Below are positions 1 to 4,045 of a stretch of 5,718 bases of DNA, one piece after another. The stretch is from Flavobacteriales bacterium (GTDB lineage Bacteria; Bacteroidota; Bacteroidia; Flavobacteriales_D; Parvicellaceae). How positions within the stretch are numbered: the stretch's first letter is position 1; each line of letters opens with the position of its first letter. The stretch covers positions 1 through 5,718 of the forward strand of contig JALWSJ010000219.1 of the NCBI GenBank assembly GCA_026993705.1, given 5' to 3'. A program made the position numbers and the translations under genes. A model generated the notes under the pieces. It was not told the origin of the DNA, made no database searches, and was given only the letters and a program-made list of their open reading frames with translations.

Positions 1-163
1 AAATAGGACAGAGCTCTTTATTTTGTTCTAAAAGTGAAATTTTGGTTTGAATCATTTTTTCTACCTTTTCGGCAACTTCAATATTCCAATTCTCTTTTAC
101 GTTTTTGAGAGTTTCAATGTATTTTTTTTGAGCTCTAGGCGACCAAACTACTTTGTACTTCAT
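1..163 (-). CDS. RelE/ParE-family toxin of a type II toxin-antitoxin pair, C-terminus outside window
   Basis: The 54 visible codons from the ATG at 163 read MKYKVVWSPRAQKKYIETLK, then an amphipathic helix (about residues 21-46) and a turn near LLEQNKELCPI. This is the usual opening of RelE/ParE-fold toxins: a beta strand with the V-x-W-S-P-x-A motif, two helices, then the L-x-x-x-P-x-L/C-x-P turn. Family members are about 95-100 residues, so roughly half is missing past the left edge, including the C-terminal strands that carry active-site residues. It therefore cannot be assigned to the mRNA-cleaving RelE branch or the gyrase-inhibiting ParE branch. Its ATG overlaps the antitoxin stop in an ATGA, the usual antitoxin-first order with coupled translation. 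The family call rests on remembered motifs and on the partner gene. Confidence 0.82.
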   Translation of the reverse strand, partial: MKYKVVWSPRAQKKYIETLKNVKENWNIEVAEKVEKMIQTKISLLEQNKELCPI

Positions 164-411
164 TCTATTCCAAATAGTTTTTCAATTTCTTTTTGTACTT
201 GAGTGTGAGGTATTCCTTTGCCTTCGTCCAATTCTTTTAATCCAATTTCAATATCTTCTTTTTGCTCCTTCGTCAGTTCATTGTACCAATCTGTTTCTAC
301 CTTTTGGGCAGGTAACACAATAACGTCAACTTTATTTGCTTTGAAATCGTCAGGGAGTGTTATAATTAGTTTATTGTTAACTACTTCGTAAGTATGGCTA
401 AATGCTGCCAT
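160..411 (-). CDS. Antitoxin partner of the RelE/ParE-type toxin
   Basis: This is an 83-residue acidic protein. Residues 5-35 look like beta strands (S-H-T-Y-E-V-V-N-N-K-L-I-I-T-L-P, then V-D-V-I-V-L-P). Residues 43-83 are helical and charged, with N-E-L-T-K-E-Q-K-E-D-I-E-I-G-L-K-E-L-D-E-G-K-G-I-P-H. That pattern (L-T-x-E-Q, I-x-x-G-L-x-x-L-x-x-G, then a conserved His) resembles the toxin-wrapping tail of small Bacteroidota antitoxins and of 'addiction module' antitoxins. The N-terminal half would be expected to dimerise and perhaps bind DNA, but I do not recognise a named DNA-binding fold. I chose the ATG at 411 because the only upstream in-frame alternative, a TTG at 438, lies inside the predicted promoter -7 box. 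The stop overlaps the toxin ATG by 4 nt. Autoregulation by the complex is usual for such pairs and is inferred here. Confidence 0.78.
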   Translation of the reverse strand: MAAFSHTYEVVNNKLIITLPDDFKANKVDVIVLPAQKVETDWYNELTKEQKEDIEIGLKELDEGKGIPHTQVQKEIEKLFGIE

Positions 412-435
412 AAAGTTTAGATAGAAAATATAGAA

Positions 436-467
436 CAAAGATACATGAATTAAAATATATAATCAAG
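436..467 (-). promoter_or_regulatory. Bacteroidota-type promoter of the toxin-antitoxin operon
   Basis: On the minus strand TATCTTTG (443-436) matches the Bacteroidota -7 consensus TAnnTTTG. CTTG (467-464) matches three of four bases of the -33 TTTG box, and the 20 nt between them is a normal spacing. Transcription would start near 430, giving an AT-rich leader of about 20 nt without a Shine-Dalgarno sequence before the ATG at 411. It is the only TAnnTTTG match I found on the minus strand in the gaps between genes, so the TA pair looks independently transcribed. Confidence 0.75.
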
Positions 468-503
468 AGTCAATTTCATTCCTCTCATTTCACAACAAGA
501 ATG

Positions 504-517
504 TCCCGACTACGGGA
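504..517. repeat. Short perfect hairpin TCCCG-ACTA-CGGGA
   Basis: Five base pairs close a four-base loop. It sits about 37 bp upstream of the -33 box of the TA promoter and has no T tract on either strand, so it is not an evident intrinsic terminator. It could be a protein-binding palindrome or part of a longer intergenic repeat; nothing in the sequence decides between them. Confidence 0.5.
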
Positions 518-537
518 ATTGTAAAACAGGACCTAAT

Positions 538-569
538 AGAAGAGGGCATTACAGTTCTGCCTCTCTTCT
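538..569. repeat. Imperfect hairpin, 10 bp with one bulge
   Basis: AGAAGAGGGC (538-547) pairs with GCCTCTCTTCT (559-569), leaving one bulged T (562) and an 11-base loop. There is no adjacent T run. GGGCAT (544-549) could instead pair with ATGCCC (587-592), so two mutually exclusive folds are possible. The function is unknown. Confidence 0.5.
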
Positions 570-611
570 GCAAATCCGTAAACTCCATGCCCTACACTTG
601 GTTAAGTTGTA

Positions 612-651
612 TTCACTCCACTTTCACTCGTTCCTCCTTCTCGTTTCTTTC
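612..651. other. Strand-biased polypyrimidine (plus) / polypurine (minus) tract
   Basis: On the plus strand 35 of 40 bases are pyrimidines. The minus strand is correspondingly GA-rich and contains AAGGAGGAACGAG. In the minus-strand reading it gives a charged run (N-E-R-N-E-K-E-E-R-V-K-V-E), which explains the spurious open frame here. It adjoins the structured repeat at 663-800, and I recall similar GA-rich tails next to such repeats in flavobacteria, so it may be the repeat's constant flank. Confidence 0.45.
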
Positions 652-679
652 ATTGGTAGTTTGCGTTAGGGATAGGAAC

Positions 680-733
680 GGCATCCTTTTGGTTTGTTTG
701 CTGTATGCAAACCAAAAGATATAGTGGATAGCC
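680..733. repeat. Hairpin II of the structured repeat
   Basis: CTTTTGGTTTG (686-696) and CAAACCAAAAG (708-718) are perfect inverted copies around an 11-base loop. A second helix, GGCATCC (680-686) with GGATAGCC (726-733, one bulged base), continues the stem below an asymmetric internal loop. C686 can serve only one of the two helices. Confidence 0.7.
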
Positions 734-736
734 CGA

Positions 737-794
737 CCCCAATTTGCAAAAAACACGTTTCGCGAGAGCGATATGTTTGTTTTGCAAATTGGGG
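737..794. repeat. Hairpin I of the structured repeat, 15-bp perfect arms
   Basis: CCCCAATTTGCAAAA (737-751) and TTTTGCAAATTGGGG (780-794) are exact inverted copies. The 28-base interior folds again: AACA (752-755) with TGTT (774-777), and TCGC (760-763) with GCGA (768-771) around GAGA, which is a GNRA-type tetraloop if the plus strand is transcribed. It lies 20 bases after the diphosphatase stop in the direction of transcription, without a following T run. Confidence 0.8.
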
Positions 795-813
795 TAACGC
801 CCAAATCATTTAC

Positions 814-1392
814 TTATTTCTTATTTTCTAAGTAGGCTATCATTTTGGCAAAAGCTCGTCCACGGTGACTGATTTTATTTTTTTCTTGTAAACTCATTTC
901 TGCAAAGGTTGTGTTTTTTCCTTCGGGTTGAAAAACAGGGTCGTAGCCAAAGCCTTCTGCTCCGGTTTCTTTGTCTGTGATTTCTCCCTGTACTACTCCA
1001 TTAAAGAGGTGTTCTGCGTCGTCGAGTATCAATGCTATTGAGGTTTGAAAATAGGCTTTTCTATCATCTTCTCCCGCTAATTTTTGCAGTAGCTTTTGGA
1101 TATTGTCTTTGGCATTTTTTTGTTCGCCTGCATACCGAGCACTATATACTCCCGGCTCGCCGTTGAGTGCCTCTACCAACAAGCCCGTGTCGTCAGCGAA
1201 ACAATTGTATCCGTATTTTTGATTAATGTAGCGTGCCTTTTGCAGGGCGTTTCCTTCTAAGGTGTTTTGAGTTTCGGGAATTTCTTCGGTGCAACCAATA
1301 TCGGATAAGGACAATATTTGAAATGTATTGCCCAAAAGAGCTTTGATTTCTTTGATTTTATTGTGGTTATTTGTGGCAAATACTAATTTCAT
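814..1392 (-). CDS. rdgB: XTP/dITP diphosphatase (RdgB/HAM1 family)
   Basis: This cytosolic house-cleaning enzyme hydrolyses non-canonical purine nucleoside triphosphates (dITP, XTP, ITP) to monophosphate plus pyrophosphate and keeps them out of DNA and RNA. At 192 residues it has normal family length and is complete. It opens with the substrate-binding F-A-T-N-N-H-N-K-I-K-E-I (5-16). T-L-E-G-N-A-L-Q-K-A (44-53) supplies a metal-site Glu, and F-A-D-D-T-G-L-L-V-E-A-L (65-76) carries the catalytic and metal-binding Asp pair D67/D68. G-V-Y-S-A-R-Y-A-G (81-89), G-F-G-Y-D-P-V-F (147-154) and the base-recognition S-H-R-G-R-A (175-180) follow. All key residues are present. Its ATG follows the ABC ATPase stop by 9 nt with no promoter between, so it is probably translated from the same message. 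A structured repeat lies immediately downstream. Confidence 0.96.
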   Translation of the reverse strand: MKLVFATNNHNKIKEIKALLGNTFQILSLSDIGCTEEIPETQNTLEGNALQKARYINQKYGYNCFADDTGLLVEALNGEPGVYSARYAGEQKNAKDNIQKLLQKLAGEDDRKAYFQTSIALILDDAEHLFNGVVQGEITDKETGAEGFGYDPVFQPEGKNTTFAEMSLQEKNKISHRGRAFAKMIAYLENKK

Positions 1393-1401
1393 AATTTACG
1401 T

Positions 1402-3294
1402 TTATGCTTCTACTATTCCTTTTGGTATGGCATCTATTAGCTGTTGGGTATAGGTTGATTTCGGGTGATGATAAACTTGTTCCGTCAAGCCTATTTCCTC
1501 TATTTTACCCTGGTTCATTACCATTATTCTGTCGCTCATAAAGTTAACTACCGATAAGTCGTGCGATATAAAAAGATAGGTAAGGTTATATTCGTCTTTT
1601 ATCTTATTTAAAAGATTTAGTACTTCTGCCTGTACGGACACGTCTAAGGCTGAAACCGACTCATCGCAAACGATAAAATCGGGCTTGAGAACAATGGAAC
1701 GAGCGATGCAAATTCGTTGTCGTTGCCCTCCGGAAAACTCATGCGGATAACGGTTGTAGTGCGAGGCTTTTAGCCCTACTCTTTCTAACAATTCCTTGAC
1801 TTCTTTTCGTGCTTCTGCCTCTGTTTTGTAAACACCGTGCACCAAAAGAGGTTCGGCAATGGCTTCGCCTATGGTTATTTTGGGGTTTAATGAGGAATAG
1901 GGGTCTTGAAATACGATTTGCATTTGCTTTCTTAATCCTCTCATTTGTTTGTTGGTATAGTTGGATATTATCTGCCCTTTATAAACAACTTCTCCGGAGG
2001 TGGGTTCTACCAATTTTAAGAGAGTTCTTCCGAGTGTTGTTTTTCCGCATCCCGACTCTCCTACCAAGCCTAACGTTTCTCCTTTGTAAATCTCAAATGA
2101 AACATCATCTACGGCTTTCACCCATTGTTTGGGCTTCCCTAGAATTGTTTTTTCTGCCGGGAAATATGTTTTTAAATTTTTGACAGTTAACAATGGTTTT
2201 CCTTGGTAGATTTTTTCTTGTTTCTTTTTTATTTCTTCAGGGGAAAGGATTAAATCATGAATAACCTCTTGCACCTTCTTTGAGGTGGCTGTCATTTTTC
2301 CTTGTTCGTTGTGAATAAAAATATCTCCGGTTGGTAACTTTCTTAATTTTAAATCCAATGGAGGACGACAAGCTAACAATCCTTTTGTATAAGGGTGTTG
2401 TGCATTGGTAAAAATATCTTGTACCGTTCCGCTTTCTACAATCTTTCCCTTATGCATAACCAAAACCTTGTCTGCCAATTCGGCTATAACTCCCAAGTCA
2501 TGTGTTATAAACAGAATCCCCATATTGAATTCTTTTTGTAACTCTTTCATGAGTTGCAGAATCGTCTTCTGTACGGTTACATCCAGAGCTGTTGTCGGTT
2601 CATCCGCTATCAGAATTGAGGGATTGCAAGACAAAGCCATAGCTATCATTACGCGTTGTTTCTGTCCGCCAGACAATTGATGCGGATAACTGTCATAAAT
2701 GTTTTCGGGACGGGGTAACTGTACTTTTTTGAATAATGCTATCGTTTTTTCTTTGGCTTCTTTTTCTTTCTTCGGTAAACGTTTATTTCGTAACGAGGGT
2801 ATTTTACCAAAGGTTATAAGATTTACTATCTTTCGGAACGGCTCTGTAATTGATGTTTGCACAACATCAACGATTCGTTCAATTTTAGTCTGTTTAACCA
2901 ATTGCTGTTGATGTAACAATATGGCTTCTGCTACTTGATTTCCACAGGTGTAAACCGGATTTAAAGAGGTCATCGGTTCTTGAAAAATCATGGCAATTTC
3001 ATTCCCTCTGATTTTTCGCATCTCCACCTCATCCAGGGTTGCCAAATTAAGCAATTCTCCCTTGTTGTTAAATAGAATTTCTCCTGAACGTTTTACCTTT
3101 TCCTGTTCATCATTCAACAAACGCATCGCCGTAAGCGACGTAACGGACTTTCCGGAACCAGACTCCCCTACAATTCCTATTGTTTCGCCTTTTTTTAGCT
3201 CAAAACTAATATCATCTACCGCCGTAAAATAATCATCTCCATTTCTGAACTTTGTTACCAGATGATTTATTTTAAGTATGAAATCTCTATCCAT
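1402..3294 (-). CDS. Peptide-type ABC transporter ATPase, fused DppD/DppF-like double NBD
   Basis: Two complete nucleotide-binding domains in one 630-residue cytosolic chain drive import through separate membrane proteins; the family usually carries di- or oligopeptides, sometimes nickel or glutathione (GsiA has the same architecture). NBD1: Walker A G-E-S-G-S-G-K-S (43-50), Q-loop Q105, signature L-S-G-G-Q (207-211), Walker B I-L-I-A-D-E-P (227-233), His switch H265, then the peptide-family tail H-P-Y-T-K-G-L-L (300-307). NBD2: Walker A G-E-S-G-C-G-K-T (412-419), Q463, F-S-G-G-Q (520-524), F-I-V-C-D-E-S (540-546), H578, then a second peptide-type tail (610-626). Both catalytic Glu residues (E232, E545) are present, so both sites look active. 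NBD1 has about 45 extra residues (roughly 131-178) between Q-loop and signature. No permease or binding-protein gene is in view. The RR gene ends 60 nt upstream without a clear terminator or promoter between. Confidence 0.93.
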   Translation of the reverse strand: MDRDFILKINHLVTKFRNGDDYFTAVDDISFELKKGETIGIVGESGSGKSVTSLTAMRLLNDEQEKVKRSGEILFNNKGELLNLATLDEVEMRKIRGNEIAMIFQEPMTSLNPVYTCGNQVAEAILLHQQQLVKQTKIERIVDVVQTSITEPFRKIVNLITFGKIPSLRNKRLPKKEKEAKEKTIALFKKVQLPRPENIYDSYPHQLSGGQKQRVMIAMALSCNPSILIADEPTTALDVTVQKTILQLMKELQKEFNMGILFITHDLGVIAELADKVLVMHKGKIVESGTVQDIFTNAQHPYTKGLLACRPPLDLKLRKLPTGDIFIHNEQGKMTATSKKVQEVIHDLILSPEEIKKKQEKIYQGKPLLTVKNLKTYFPAEKTILGKPKQWVKAVDDVSFEIYKGETLGLVGESGCGKTTLGRTLLKLVEPTSGEVVYKGQIISNYTNKQMRGLRKQMQIVFQDPYSSLNPKITIGEAIAEPLLVHGVYKTEAEARKEVKELLERVGLKASHYNRYPHEFSGGQRQRICIARSIVLKPDFIVCDESVSALDVSVQAEVLNLLNKIKDEYNLTYLFISHDLSVVNFMSDRIMVMNQGKIEEIGLTEQVYHHPKSTYTQQLIDAIPKGIVEA

Positions 3295-3354
3295 TTAGTT
3301 GTTTTTTCAACGCGGTTTGTTTGGTGATTTCACAAAAGAGATGACAACTCCAAT

Positions 3355-4044
3355 CTATAAAAGGTTTAGTTTTTTATTCAACTCGTCTTTGTAGGCTTTA
3401 CCAATGCTAATCTGCTTGTCTTTTATTAAAATATAATTATCTTCTATGGACTTTATTTTATCCAATCGAACAATAAAAGAACGATGAACTCTAGTAAATT
3501 GATCGGACGGCAATTTGGAAATAATATCCTTCATCGTACTTAAAATCGTAAATTTATCGTCTTTGGTAAAGATTCTCATATAGTTCCCCAAGGCTTCAAT
3601 CCAAAGGATATCTTCCGTATTGATTTGAACCAATTTAGAATCTGTTTTGATAAAGATAGTTTTGTCTTTAGTACTTATATCCGCTCTATTATCTTCAAAT
3701 CTCGATTTTGCCTTTTCCACCGCTTTCAAGAAACGAGGCAAAGTAATCGGCTTTTGGATAAAATCGGTAACGTTATATTCGTAAGATTCCAAAGCGTACT
3801 CGGGGTGAGAAGTAACCAAAATAATTTGAGGTAAAGGGTTTAGCGAGCGTATCATTTCCATTCCATCCATTTTTGGCATCTCGATATCCAAAAACACAAG
3901 ATCAATGTGTTCTTCTTTTATCGTTTTAAATGCTTCTACGGCATCGCTACAAGATTTTATAAGTTCTATATCCGAAGTCTCGGCAATCAAGTCTTCTATC
4001 ACACTTCTCGACAAATCGTCGTCATCCACTACAATAGTTCTCAT
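3355..4044 (-). CDS. LytTR-family response regulator (REC-LytTR)
   Basis: This 229-residue cytosolic transcription regulator is of normal length. The receiver domain (1-115) has the acidic pair in V-V-D-D-D-D (5-10), phosphoacceptor D53 in V-F-L-D-I-E-M-P, switch T78 in I-L-V-T-S-H and K98 in I-Q-K-P. The LytTR DNA-binding domain (about 127-229) shows F-I-K-T-D-S-K-L-V-Q-I, I-L-W-I-E-A-L-G-N-Y and F-T-R-V-H-R-S-F-I-V-R, all family hallmarks. The ATG follows the kinase stop by a single base (TGAAATG), so the two are almost certainly co-translated and form a cognate pair. The likely phosphate donor is the kinase's HPt His. Target promoters are unknown. A LytTR operator would be two roughly 9-bp direct repeats, and I saw no convincing one in the gaps here. 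Confidence 0.95.
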   Translation of the reverse strand: MRTIVVDDDDLSRSVIEDLIAETSDIELIKSCSDAVEAFKTIKEEHIDLVFLDIEMPKMDGMEMIRSLNPLPQIILVTSHPEYALESYEYNVTDFIQKPITLPRFLKAVEKAKSRFEDNRADISTKDKTIFIKTDSKLVQINTEDILWIEALGNYMRIFTKDDKFTILSTMKDIISKLPSDQFTRVHRSFIVRLDKIKSIEDNYILIKDKQISIGKAYKDELNKKLNLL

Positions 4045-4045
4045 T

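Larger units (their letters stand above)
663..800 (-). repeat. Structured palindromic intergenic repeat with three-way-junction fold
   Basis: Three nested or adjacent sets of complementary arms fill 138 bases. The outer arms GCGTTA (663-668) and TAACGC (795-800) enclose two hairpins. Hairpin I has 15-bp perfect arms (737-751 and 780-794). Hairpin II has 10-11-bp arms (686-696 and 708-718), extended by GGCATCC (680-686) against GGATAGCC (726-733). On the minus strand the boxes read GGGCGTTACCCC, GGTCGGGCTATCC, AAAAGGATGCCG and CTATCCCTAACGC. I recall these from intergenic repeats scattered through flavobacterial genomes, with differing palindromes between them; that is memory, not a search. 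It starts 14 bases past the diphosphatase stop and could stop or stabilise that transcript, although no T tract follows. A folded single-stranded DNA role (REP-like or attC-like) is an alternative. Confidence 0.65.
412..813. other. Gene-free stretch of about 400 bases, built of inverted repeats
   Basis: This gap separates the diphosphatase gene from the antitoxin. It holds, from left to right, the TA leader and promoter (412-467), two short hairpins (504-517 and 538-569), a strand-biased purine/pyrimidine tract (612-651) and a large structured repeat (663-800). The longest open frame, 63 codons on the minus strand (804-613), is an incidental reading through the repeat: it has a low-complexity charged tail, no recognisable fold and no promoter. 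No tRNA or rRNA is visible. Confidence 0.7.

Noticed and set aside
505..592. CRISPR-like or tandem repeat array
   Set aside because: The repeats are inverted and unequal, with no regularly spaced direct repeats or spacers.
772..779. TATGTTTG on the plus strand, a match to the Bacteroidota -7 box
   Set aside because: It lies within the loop side of hairpin I, has no -33 box at the usual spacing (nearest TTTG is 25 nt away), and would drive transcription antisense to rdgB with no gene to serve.
737..794. Hairpin I as an ordinary intrinsic terminator of rdgB
   Set aside because: The stem is strong, but no U tract follows in the direction of transcription, and it is part of a larger symmetric repeat. 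A role in transcript end formation is possible but not shown.
613..804. 63-codon open frame on the minus strand
   Set aside because: It reads through the palindromic repeat and a purine tract, has no recognisable fold or promoter, and is better explained as an artefact of the repeat.
1809..3232. Plus-strand open frames opposite the ABC ATPase gene (also opposite the regulator and kinase genes)
   Set aside because: They are antisense shadows of strongly conserved minus-strand genes and show no domain or promoter of their own.
3298..3311. GTTG-TTTTTT-CAAC as a possible terminator between regulator and ABC ATPase
   Set aside because: The stem is only 4 bp and AT-rich, and the T run is in the loop rather than after the stem. 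Transcription reads the other strand, where the loop is all A.
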